From Paragordius varius (lineage: Eukaryota > Nematomorpha): a stretch of DNA of 64,000 bases. The stretch lies in assembly GCA_964247055.1 (NCBI GenBank), contig OZ176052.1, positions 11,904,001 through 11,968,000 of the forward strand. Direction: 5' to 3'. The notes below the pieces were generated by a model, which had not been told where the DNA came from, searched no databases, and saw only the letters and a program-made list of their open reading frames with translations. Made by a program: the position numbers and the translations under genes. Each line of letters opens with the position of its first letter. Position 1 is the first letter of the stretch. Positions 1 through 11,828 of this stretch are shown piece by piece.

Positions 1-281
1 TCGTACACTTTTATTTGGTAATTTAATTATGTTAATATTTTATACTCAATTTTTTTGTTTAACGATTTTTTTGGTATCCTTAAGAATGAAAATGGATGGC
101 ATAGAAATGTCATAAATTAGTTAGATATATTTAAGCCATTGCAAGTTTTTTTTCACCATTAAAAAGGATATCAAAGATAAAATCGTTAACATACATAGAT
201 TGTTGCAATATTTAAGCTTTTTTATAATAAATAATTATTATTTGACTTTGAAAATTTTGTGCTTTTTTCTTTTGTGCATTA
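1..281. other. AT-rich gene-free stretch
   Basis: Low-complexity AT-rich DNA with no supported gene. It ends at the TTA that flanks the first family-A element. Confidence 0.5.
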
Positions 282-1405
282 CACTAGACAACAAATTTTT
301 CTGCCACTCGAGTTTTTTGCATTTTTTGATATTTAATATCATTTTAACAGAAAATCTGAAATAAAAATTATAACTCGTTGGAAGAATTTTGTATAATTTG
401 ATTTTTTAGATTATGCGCCCTCTTTATCAAAATTTTACTAAAAAATTTTTTTCTTAAAAAATATACAAGTAATGCCCATTTGTAATATATCATTCGAAAG
501 AGTATTAAAAACTCTATAAAATATATACTAATATGTATTACATTGACAGATAATATTGGACACAAAGAGCGACAAACGCGCGAAGCGAGAGCATTTTTTT
601 TAATTATTATATTTTTAAAACTAATGGATAAAAATAGCTCAAACTTTGTTTAGATGGAGATGAATGTCCAAAAAAGATAACACAAAAAAGTTTTTTTTGA
701 TTATAACTTTTTTTATTGCTTTTATGTCACTCAAAACAGCCATTTTTAAGTTTTTTGTTTTTTAAAATTACCATTTCACCAATATTAATTTATTTTCTTT
801 ACAAGGCTGATAATTTCGAAAATTTAAAGATAAAAACAAAGTTTAAGGTATTTTTGATCTTTTGTAGCCATTATGTAATAAATTTACAGTTATAACTATG
901 CATTTTAGTATCCACTAGGTAAAATATTTATGATAATAATAATTTTTATTAAAAAAGCAAACCAAAAGCTTTTTCAAACATTTTTTTTAATTTAAATACT
1001 AATATAACCCTAATAATTATATTAAAACAATTTATATGATTTTCAAATTAGTTTGTCTGTGAAAATTCTTGACTTATTTAAGGATTGAAAATTTTGACCA
1101 TTTAAATCCAAATAACTTTTACATCCGATGGATTTAAATGACTTATTACCATTTAAAAAATGCAGTTTTTTGCGCTCTTTCGAATGATATAAAATACATG
1201 GCTTCATATATAAAACTTTAAATTTTTGAAATTTCGAGTTTAATGTTAAATTGGGGCCAAAAATTATCGATAAACTCTAATATAAAAAAATTCTTCCATG
1301 TAAGACCAATTTTCTTTTCAGATATACTAATTATGTACTTTAATGAAATAAATTTTAAATTTACAAGAATGGCAGTTAAAAAAAGTTAAAATTTGTTGTC
1401 TAGTG
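282..1405 (+). mobile_element. Family A DNA transposon copy 1 (non-autonomous, TTA-flanked)
   Basis: A 1.1 kb element with terminal inverted repeats beginning CACTAGACAACAAATTTT and flanked on both sides by TTA, which I read as a 3-bp target duplication. A second complete copy lies inverted at 27509-28603, an interrupted copy at 60222, and a deleted fragment ends at 7841. The 3-bp duplication and the CACTA/CACTG terminus fit CACTA (EnSpm) elements; TTA would also fit the TWA target of PIF/Harbinger. No transposase is visible, so it is best called a large MITE. A 65-codon minus-strand frame at 368-565 recurs in copy 3 but has no recognisable product. Confidence 0.85.
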
Positions 1406-1568
1406 TTATAAAGCAAAGCATTCTTCATTTCATACATTTAAAATTTTACCACTTCTAATAAAACCGTCCTTTTTAAATTGTATTGAAAGAAAGTTTAACT
1501 ATGAATATTTTTGATATTTTGCAAAATATATTCATCTTTATATTTAGACAAAAAAGATTCTGCAATCA

Positions 1569-4500
1569 TGGAAAAAATTAATTTGACCTTGGTATATTTT
1601 ATTTAGTTTATATCACTTTTAAATAAAAAAAATGCTACAAATAATTTTAGGGTAGTTTTTAATAATTAGTTTATTTACTTCAAAGTTTTTTATAATCTGT
1701 TCTTATATGTTTTTCTAATTTTTTAGTGTATTTATAGGCTATAAATTTGAATTTTATTAATGTAATTAATCTATTTAACTTTTTTTAAAAAAAAGTTTTT
1801 TATGAATTTGATATGATATAGGATTGACTAGAATTATTCTTATCTTACACCTTTTTATCTTGATAATTATACAAACAATTTTATCCTAAAATTTTGCAGA
1901 TATATTTGTAATATGGGCAAAAGATTTCATAAAAAATTGAAAATTTTATATAGGATCACCTAATAGAATTGATATCAAATCGATTGCATCTATCATCCTC
2001 ACAATTAGATAACAATAATATGAATAATCATGAAATTATGAATAGTAGGAAAAGAGATGATTCATTGTTTAGTATCCCTATTTTTGATGTCATAAAATTG
2101 AATGCAACATTTTTGACGCATTTTTGTCAAGATTTTTACACCCTGGTGTCTTTAACTGCCGAAACCTTAGATGAAACAAAGAGGTATGATTTCTAAAATT
2201 TAAAAGGGTTATGATAAGATTCAATTTCTTCTGTTTAAAATATTTAGTCAGGTAAATTTATTAGCTTTCAAATTTTTTAAAAAATTTATTTTAGTAGAAT
2301 TTTTATTGTTAAAACTTTCCAAAACTTTTTGTCATCTTTAATCTGTTTAGAGATGTTTGGTATGGCAACATAATTATATACTTTGTCACATATTGCTATC
2401 TTAACGATTATCAAGAAAGCATAAATTTCATCATGTCCACACTTTTTATGGATGCTTCAAAAGCAATAAAAGTATTTATAATTATGGAATTATTATAAAA
2501 ATAATCTTTTTAATAGGTATTATAGACATAATATTTGTGGTTCGTAAATATTTAAAAGTTTACCATATGTGTACTCTAAATTTTAGCGGAACTCATTTTA
2601 CAAAATTGTTGAAAGTTGCTTTAATATGGGTGTATCGATATCATCTCTGACCAATTTTTCAAGAGCCTTACCAAATACTCGTATTAATGATGACCAAAGC
2701 CTTACAGTTATATGCAATCGATCGTTGGAACAATTAAAGTTTGTTTTAGATCAGGACAACAATTTCAATCATTCAGTATCAATCCAAAAGTATTTGATAA
2801 TTTTTTTTATGACTATTTATATAACAAATATATTTATTACTTTAATTACTGCAAATTAAAATTTTACTTACTCTATTACTTTAATAATTGCAAAATTAAA
2901 ATTTTTTATTTTTTTAGGTTTAAGATTGTTCTGCAAAGTTTAATTATATCCATATATCCAATCCTATGCAAACTTCAGATCTCAGGTTTTTTTCGTCATA
3001 ATTATAATTAGAATCAGAAAATTTTATTGAAAATGAACAAATTTTCTCATCTTTTCTCACCGTTAGCAATTCATTTTTACATCTCGTGACAGAAAATACT
3101 GATGAAACGCATAGTTTTTTGAATAATCTTACAAATATCCATGATTATATTGCCTACACATATGAAGATATATTATATATGAAAGGTTATTATCTATATA
3201 TCAAATATATATATATATAGAGTGATTATTAAGGTTTACGTAGCTACATAATTTGGTTAACGTGGTTTGAGGATTAAAAAAATATTTTTAAAAATTTTTA
3301 ATATTTTTTAGTATTCAATATTTTCATAAATTATACCTATTATATATTATTAAGATCATTTTTACAAATTTTTACGCTTTATATTTAAAAAGCTAACACT
3401 TTAAAAAAGAATATTATTTGATTTCATTAAACTTAATGAATCTTATTTCGGATATGCCAACTCCTAATAAACCCTCAAATTTTGAGTTTTTGTTATACTA
3501 TAATTATAAAATTAATTTTACCGATTTGTCCAAAACGTAGATTACACGAAAAAATTGGAAACATACCGAATCCTGGAAGAATTTTTAGACCAAATATTCC
3601 ATTATTCATCGTCCATTACAAAACATCAAATAGTTTCAAGTTTAATAGATACAAATTTCGATTATTATGAGGCTATACAGGTTTATATTGATCATTTTTA
3701 AATTTTAATATTGGGTATACATTGTAAATTATCTCAAGTTTACAAATTTTCTCCATAGGATTTCCACAAAATCGAAGAAAAATACGCTGTTTTGAAGCCA
3801 AATTGCCTATATAAATCTAATTTACACGAAACTATTGTGAAATGTTTATCAGCAAAAAAGATACGAAATTTGGATCGTCGTAATATTGTGTTTAAAAAAC
3901 GGTCTGAACCTCTCTGTTCACTTTCACAATCTGATATTCCCCTTCAAGTTAAACACACTTTTGTTTAAAAACTTTTTTTGGATTTCAGTGAAAAATAACT
4001 CCTATTTGGTTCAAAATTTAATAATTCTCTCGTTTATTTTTTTTTCGTATCAAGGCTTAATTCACGTAAAGCTATTTAATCTGAATTTCTCTAATAATTT
4101 ATGTTTTAACCATTTTAAATTTGTATTAACATATTTTATAGAAATACTAATTTTTTTGAAAATGATATATGTCATATTTCAGTGTTGTTTTAGCATTTAA
4201 TATATCTGTAATAATTTTATTAACTTTATATCATCCTTATTTTACCATATTACATTTATCAATTTTAAAATTAATATATGTTTAAGGGACCACATAATTC
4301 AAATCAACCTATCATTCACCAATTATTTAGTTTCTTGAACGAATCTACGTGCACTCTTAGTGATATTGACCTTATAAAAATAATTCTTGAAAAGATATTT
4401 TTCAAATCATACACTTTTCCACATATATTTGGGTATATTGATACATCAATATTGAATACAGAATTATTGAATAAACGAAATGGACTTAATTCACATTTAC

Positions 4501-7500
4501 TAACATATACTTAAATCAAATCTTTATATTATTTATAAAAAAATAGAATTTTTTCAATATTTTACCGGAAAAACATGTATAAGCTTCGGTCTCTAAATAT
4601 AGCAAATTTAAGTTTTGAAATTATTTTTTTTTATTTTCCTTGTTCTTTCGTTTTTTTAATGATTTTCTTTAATGACAAATTTTATGATAATAATGTAAAT
4701 TATGTGAAAGCTTTATTAAGATAGAATCAATTATTTATGAAATTAAGTGATAATTTTTGTTTAAAAACACTTTTTATAATCCTATAAATTTTAGTTGCCA
4801 AACATACTTAAATATATAATAGATTTGATAATGGTTTATCTGATCCAATAAGCTTGGATGAAATTTTATTGGCATCTGTACAGTCTGGTCAGGAAAATCA
4901 AATTTTTTGGCCCCCTTTAGAATACTATAAGGAATTTGGATTAAGGTATTATTTATTATAATATTTGTATAATATTACGGTATATTATTGTTCCGTGTTA
5001 TTATTATGAGAAATTTTCACACTTTTTAATTATCCAAATTTAAACGCGCATATTTTGTTATATTTTATATAATATTGTTTTCTATTAAATAAATTTTGTT
5101 TGCGGCCTTCCCCCTATGCTTTTCTTCAGAATTCATTAGCACTGTATAAGTTATTTCAGTGGGCCATATGCCATAAAAAGGTTGAATATTTAGTAATGGT
5201 ATTTTCTTTTTGCTTTCTTGCTTAACTTAGGAAATAATTCTTCTCCGCTTTTATACCGCCTTATATATAGCCTACCTTTAGTTCTTAGAGTTAGATGCGG
5301 ATTTTATAAATCAGCTTTAATTGATGAATCTTTGCCCATCATTTGTCTCGCTATATGATTTCTTTGTCACATTTGCCATCATTGTTGTCAAGCTAAGATG
5401 GTTTAAATATTTAAAAGTTATTATTTTAATAAGAAGGAGAGTAGGCACTCTGGTCCAAGACTAATGGATGATGACTCAACTCAAGATTTAGTGTTGACCT
5501 GCTTTGTAGTTGCATCTTCATTATTCTACTTTTACATTCTACTTTTTATTAAATTTCCTTTTTATTTTTTATAATCCAAAACTTGTATAGGCCAAATTGT
5601 TCAAATTGATACCAACATTCTTTTCGCAGATATAAAATTGAGATTTTTTGTCCGGTTATCATTATTTTTTATTTATATTAATTTTCATAAGGTAGTTTTT
5701 GTTCCATTTTTATATACCTTTTTTCTAATACTAATACTTTTTGCCATTTTGCTGCTAAAATTAAAATATTAGCAAAAAGGGGAAATACTGGTTCTTTTGT
5801 TCATTTACAGTCATGTAGACTTTATATCAAAATTTATTTTTTTTCATTAAATGGGTATTAATATTTGGTAAAGCATATATAACAAGAGCTATATGGTATT
5901 ACCATATCATCTTTAAAAAAGTAAAAGAAGTGTGGGGGAAGGGCGTCGAAAATCTTTGGTAAAAAATGAAAATCTCGAAATATTGTTAAAGGGGAATAGT
6001 AATATTTTTGTTAATTTTTTAGCAAAATTTTATATAATAATTTTTTTGATAAAATTCTTATTTAATACCTAGATTCAAATTGGCGTATCTTAATATACCC
6101 CAGACTAAATTTGAGTTAGGATTTTTAAAAAACTAGTGAAAGAAACGGTCCCACTTTAAATATATGCTTTTTCCTAATAAAAATTATATATGCCAAAATA
6201 TCTAAATAAAATTTTGTTTTGAAAAAAAGTTCCATGTCAAACAACTTCGACGTTATTTTTATTTTACAAAATATTTGCAAAATGTCGTCTTCATTTAGTG
6301 TTAAGGGTAAAATTCAAGCTAATTTTTTATTTAAATCATATCTAACATTGATAGAAATAGAAAAAGCGATTTATTTTGTATTATTTTTCAATTTTACTAT
6401 TGCACACATGTCACGTTGACTAAATTTTTACCTTTTGGTTTAAATAAAAATGAATGTGTTGTATCCAAGTGTTAAACAAAACAAATTAACCACTTAAATA
6501 TAGATTTTTATGTATAGTTAAAAAATATTTATTATAATTTTTTAAATAGGATATCACAATAAACAAACCGGGGTTACATCCAAACGAAATTGGATCAAAT
6601 TGATTATTTAATATAGCATCTATCGTGAAAATCCCTTTTAAAATCGTTCCCTTATCAAAACAAAAAAAAATATAATTGAGATAAAAATTACGTTTTTCCT
6701 AACCCTTTTATACAATAATTTTAAGTGAAGGGTTAGTAGTAAGTGTATTTTCATTTTTTACCAAAGATTTTCGACGCCTTTCCCCACACTTCTTTTACTT
6801 TTTTATATGATATAGTAATACCATATAGCTCTTGTTTTTATATTCTTTACCAAATATTAATACCCATTTAACGAAAAAAAGTAAATTTTTGATAAAATAA
6901 AGTTTACATGACTGTATATTTATTATAAATAGTAAGTAGTAAGTGGATCTTAGGTGTAATCCACTAGCAATCCTTAAGATTTCTATCTCCTTTAAGTATT
7001 TTTATAATTGTATGATGGCAAATGTAATTGGATGGATGGTTGTATTACTATCGAGGTCGACTTTTTAGAAATACCGAAATGTTTAGCATTAATAGTGAAT
7101 CACATAAAGGGTTTTATTAATAAAATTCAACATAATACATAGTTTGATTAGTTCGAGAAAGTCAATAAAATATGCATATTAATTTGTCCCCCGAATTATT
7201 CGCATAGTTTCATATAGAATAAGGACTAATAAAATATGATACTTCTCCCTTGTAAAATAATATTTATTTTATTGTGCCTTTGTAGTCTTATAACATATAA
7301 ATATTAAACAGGGATGGGCGAATAGTCAAAAACATTTTGAAATACCCGTTTGTTTGGGATGTATTGTTGTTAATGCTGCGCACAGATGAAACAAGGATAA
7401 CAATAAAGCAATCACATGCTTATATCCTATTTGCTACAATGAGTTATTGTATGTTACTTTGGGAAAATGGGAGAGAAGGCCTGGCAATTGAAAATGGTCC

Positions 7501-8960
7501 TCTTTATAAATTAACTTTGGACCTTTTTGTCACACTCAATAAAGTAAATTTTAAATAATTTATTTTATTTAATTTTTTAAAGCTTGTATTATGACTAATA
7601 AAGCACCTAGATACTTTGACGATATGCTAAAATTTCGAGTCATGACATGCTTTAAAACCAAAAAAAATTACGTTTTCTATTTTTGTTAACATTAACTATT
7701 AAATTATATAAAATGTTTAAAAAAAATTGAAAAGGCTTTTGATTTGCTTTTTTAATAAATATTATTATCCATATTACTTTACCTAGTGGATACTAAAATG
7801 CATAGTTAAACTCAAGTGGCAGAAAATTTTGTTGTCTAGTGTTATTGAATGAATTTAGTTATATAAGTTTTCAGTATCACATAGGATTATAATGGTGTTT
7901 TTGTATTTTAACATATGTTATGATTCATTTTTAAAAATATTAACATGTAAGAATACCACATTTTATAATGTTAATTGAATATCTCAAAGGAAAGGTGTTA
8001 TATAAAAAGTTTATAAAGATTTACCCAAATATATACAATTTATTCATTTTTTATATAATTTTTTAGTTTAAAATGCTCATGCATCCGTACAACCATATTT
8101 CTATCATAATGCCATATATGCTGACATATGATGTCTATTTAGTATTAACTGCTATATGGAAACAAATTTACCAGGTTATTACCTAATTACCTATAAATAG
8201 CCATATTTTTAGTTTAAAAGTCATGTATGTCATGGAAAAATGTTAGTTTAGACAAGTAAATATTTTTTTTCTTTTAACCAATTAAATAACCGTATTACTT
8301 ATTTGTCTAATCACTTCACTATTTTGTGTTCTAAAATATCTACGGAGGTAATTGATTTATTTAAGTAAATGGATAGGAGTAAATACTTTTTTTAGATTTG
8401 TTTTGTGTAATGTTGCAGTTTTGAATCAATAACTTTCATAATTATTTATTAATTATACTGTTAATGGGAATTAACTAATTCCAAATATTTAAACACCAAT
8501 ATTATTAAAACCTTTAACTGCTTATACAAATGGCCAGTCAAAAACAATCAAATATATGTTGATCAGAAAATAATAATAGAAGTTAAATTAATTCAAAAAT
8601 ATTTTCCATGGAATAATTTTGAATATATTTCCATTTAAAATAATTATAACATTACCTATCGGTAAAAAACTGCCTTTATAAGCACTTACATCGGATCATA
8701 TTTTTTGGCTGGTGAAACAATCCACCCATATATAATTATGATAAAACCAAAACGATGTACTTTAATAGAAGTAATACGCTTTATTCCAATCACATTGTAA
8801 ATATTTATGTTTATATTTTAATAATGCATGACATAACTATATCATAATTATTTTCTAGGCTTATAACGACGACGTAATGATTGAAGATAATAATTTATTG
8901 AGGACAATATTTCACAAACACATTAACAATATCGGGATCCACTATAAGTTGTTCTTTTAA
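1569..8960 (+). CDS. Unidentified multi-exon gene (5' end unresolved)
   Basis: I do not recognise the product. Exons with consistent splice phases are 1954-2183, 2351-2471, 2587-2789, 2918-2985 and 3093-3185, then, after an unresolved stretch near 3420-3540, about 3540-3680, 3759-3947, 4287-4432, 4823-4945, 7312-7543, 8067-8174 and 8859-8960, the last ending in TAA. A first coding piece may be 1569-1592, starting with ATG and spliced to 1954. Between the recognised exons introns run from about 80 bp to 2.4 kb; the 2366-bp intron at 4946-7311 holds two nested transposons. The protein is mostly hydrophobic and charged helix-like sequence without glycine- or cysteine-rich motifs, which suggests an alpha-solenoid. 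Typical pieces are YKEFGLRDGRIVKNILKYPF across the 4945/7312 junction and MLMHPYNHISIIMPYMLTYD in 8067-8174. The part from 4823 to 7543 has a faint look of the NELF-C/D family, but I do not claim it. Confidence 0.65.
5808..6914. mobile_element. Family F Tc1/mariner-like MITE with long inverted ends
   Basis: Two arms of roughly 160 bp (5808-5970 and 6753-6914) are inverted copies of each other, starting CAGTCATGTA and ending TACATGACTG, with TA immediately outside both ends. A TA target and a CAGT terminus fit the Tc1/mariner superfamily. No transposase is seen. A family-B element (about 6073-6471) lies inside it. The whole sits in the large intron of the unidentified gene. Confidence 0.8.
6073..6471 (+). 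mobile_element. Family B TTAA element, internally deleted copy
   Basis: Matches the family-B copies at 42054, 55645 and 9228, with the left-end hairpin region (about 6073-6105, degraded) and the right terminus GTATCCAAGTG followed by TTAA. It is about 400 bp instead of about 570 bp and is nested within family-F element 5808-6914. Confidence 0.7.
7695..7841 (-). mobile_element. Family A fragment
   Basis: The inverted-orientation end of family A, including CTCAAGTGGCAGAAAATTTT and the terminus TTGTTGTCTAGTG, joined by a deletion to an internal piece. It lies in the intron just after exon 7312-7543. Confidence 0.7.
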
Positions 8961-9227
8961 TCACTTTTTATCATATCGTGGAAATACTGGAATCAAATGG
9001 TTTCCGAATTGTGAATCTTGTGTAATATAATATGAACTGGATAACGCACTTAATTGCTGATCTAAATTATGAAAAAATACCTGCAAAAATATTTTTTGAC
9101 TTGGATTCCCATTACTGGGATCAACAACTTGTTTATACTATGAAATTAACATAAAAAAACTTGAATTTCGTTTTCAGGTTTTTCGGTATGATCCATCACG
9201 CATTCATCATGTCATAATAAATATTAA

Positions 9228-9779
9228 CACTTGTTGGATACACTTTGATTCAAATTGGGGTAGTTAAATACTCCAGGCCTGTTTAAAATTAAATAATTTT
9301 AAAATTATGGAAGGAATAGGAACCATGGCAAAATTTTGCACTTATTTAACAGTAATAACCGGAATATATAAAAAACTTTTTTCAAAAACACTTGATATTA
9401 CTTATTTTAAGGTAAAACCCAAAGGTAAAAATTTAATCAATGTGACATGTGTGCATTGGCTAAATTGAAAAATAATACAAAAACCACTTTTTCTATTTAT
9501 ATTAATAATAGATGGGATTTAAATAAAAAATTAGCTTTAATTATACCTTAAAAAATAAAGAAACACGATATTTTGCAAAATAAAAATGGCATCCAAGTAG
9601 TTTGACATGGAACTTTTTTCTCAAAACGAAATTTCATTAAGATATTTTAGCTTTTTTATATAATGTTTATTAGGATAGAAGCATATATTTAAATTAGGAC
9701 CGTTTCCTTCAGTAGTTTTTTTAAAATTTAAACTTTAATTTGTCTGGGGTATTTAGATACCCCAAATTGAATCAAAGTG
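9228..9779 (-). mobile_element. Family B TTAA element, complete copy
   Basis: A 552-bp element flanked on both sides by TTAA. The right-type end lies at the left here. Each end carries a subterminal palindrome around a core like GGGGTATTTAGATACCCC. There is no coding capacity. A TTAA target suggests piggyBac-type mobilisation, although the terminus is CACTT rather than the usual CCC. Confidence 0.85.
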
Positions 9780-10140
9780 TTAAATTATATATTGTGTTGT
9801 TATAGAGCTAAGATCGGTGTCGAATAGTCGCTATTTTGTAAGTGCGGTTTCGCTCTACGGTTAGGTGTGATGGATATCAATTTTTGCATTGTAAGCTGGT
9901 TTCTTTGCTAAAATTATCGAAATAACGCATTTTGCATCTACCACGTTTTCTTTTGCCCGGAGGATGATATTTTGCGGTAGTTTTTTACCACACAGATTTT
10001 AAAGTAAACAAAGTACCTTTAGATATTGTTTTATCTGGCAAAAACTGTTCTCTTGTATATTTAAGAAAGTTTATATTTTTTACAATTCCATAACTAATAA
10101 AGTCCCAAAGTTAGACAGCAAAACTCGATTGAAATAGTGA
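9780..10140. other. Gene-free stretch
   Basis: Slightly less AT-rich than its surroundings around 9800-9990, but no frame, RNA gene or recognisable repeat could be supported. Confidence 0.4.
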
Positions 10141-10499
10141 TAACGTTAAAATCATTAAATATCGAAATTATGCTGCTAAAGTACTATTGATTTTATATTT
10201 TTTCACTATAATATCTATATATATATATATATATTTGCCTCTTTGTATAGCAAAAGAATTCAATGATAAAAATAATGGCGAAAAGTTTGAGATGAGCATT
10301 TTTTTTAGAAAAAATCATCATGCCCCTAAAAGGCTTAAGAAAGCATATTTTTTAATTATGCACAAAACTATAGATATTTTTTGAGATATTTGAATATTTA
10401 ATGGGGGTACAAAACTACCCCTAAATGCAAGGAAGTGTAATAAAATGATAATTTTTTGGCAGTTTTTTACGCAAAAGTATAATTAATAATTTTTTATAT

Positions 10500-11340
10500 A
10501 GAGAGTATATTCTGAAATTTTGATACAATAAGTTTTTAGTAAAATAACAGTGGGAAATTGGCAGGTAATATATATATATATTATGTTAGATGGCTGGCGA
10601 CAGATATAAAATTAAAAATTTTGTGATCATAGCTCCTTAAAGAAAAATCGTAAAATTTCGCGCTATTAAATTTTTATGAAATCTATTATAAAAATATTTT
10701 AAAATCTATCATAAACTATATATAAAAGTCAAAACAATATATTATTTTTTAGATATAGGATCTGAAAGTCGCAATTTTTTGCAGGACCTAAGCCTCCAAA
10801 ATCGGGGGGTAAAAAATAACCTGAGGAATATGTAATATGATAGAAATCTATCAAGATTATCGTGTTTGGTTTTGGCCTTATGAGTGATATAAGAAGGTTA
10901 TTACAGTTTTGTCATATCGGAAAATGGCAAAATTTGAGTTCCTTTTTTGTAAATTTTTTTTTGGTGAAAGCTAAATGATTTATTCTAAAAAATATCAATA
11001 AAATATATTCTAAATTACCTATAAAAAGTAAAACAATATTTATAAAATATTTAAATTTTTCTGATCTGGACTCCGAAAATCCCAAATTCTTTTGATCTTC
11101 TAAAATGGACTAGTTCTTTAAAAATAAACATAAAATTGCCGGGACGGGATGAAATTTTCACATCAAAAAAATATTTTTTAAAAAATGCAAACTTTTTACA
11201 AAAATTTAATTTTTATAGCAAAATTTTGTTGAAGCGTACTTATACTTTTTTAGGCATGATGGAAATGGTATTAAACGATTTAAGGTATATTAAAACGCTT
11301 TTACCATATTATTTGATGATGCTTAACATTTCGCTTTAGA
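10500..11340 (+). repeat. Diverged long repeat D, copy 1
   Basis: Blocks in this stretch recur in the same order at 28900-29800, for example ATATCGGAAAATGGCAAAAT near 10915 against CATATCAGAAAATGGCAAAA near 29350, and an AATGGRCTAGTTCT block near 11105 and 29525. The copies are heavily diverged, so this is an old dispersed element. Family and ends are unknown. Confidence 0.6.
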
Positions 11341-11399
11341 ACAAAAATTTAACGGTTTGTTTACATTTTGGTGAATTTTTATAAGAAAACACAATATAT

Positions 11400-11828
11400 A
11401 TGACATAAATTTGAAGACGAACTAATATTTAATTGGAAAGGGGGCGATTCAAATATTAATAACGCATCACCTTACGAATAAAAATGCATAACCAATAAAT
11501 AAATCTCAATATATCATTTTTGTTGGAATAAATATTCGATTAATTTAATGTTTTAATCTGTCGTTATATGTAACCTTGCGGCTAAGGCGTGATATTCGTG
11601 GGGTTTTTTTTCTATATACATATATTTATGAAAAACCCTTTGCAAATTTTTTTCACACAAAATTTTTTTTTCAATTTTTACGCCTATCAAAAAAATTGAC
11701 AAAATATCTGAGATATGACTTTTTAGTTAATATTTTGTGCTGTCTCCTGTATTGCAGCAAAAGGGTTTTATTGTACATTTTATGGTTTTAACCTGGATAA
11801 TATTTTAAAAATAAAAATGGAATGATAT
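11400..11828. other. AT-rich gene-free stretch
   Basis: No supported gene, RNA or repeat was seen between repeat D and the fold-back element. Confidence 0.4.

Noticed and set aside
4823-7543. Faint resemblance of the unidentified gene to NELF-C/D.
   Set aside because: Only scattered residues agree and the order of the other exons does not clearly follow that family; kept as unidentified.
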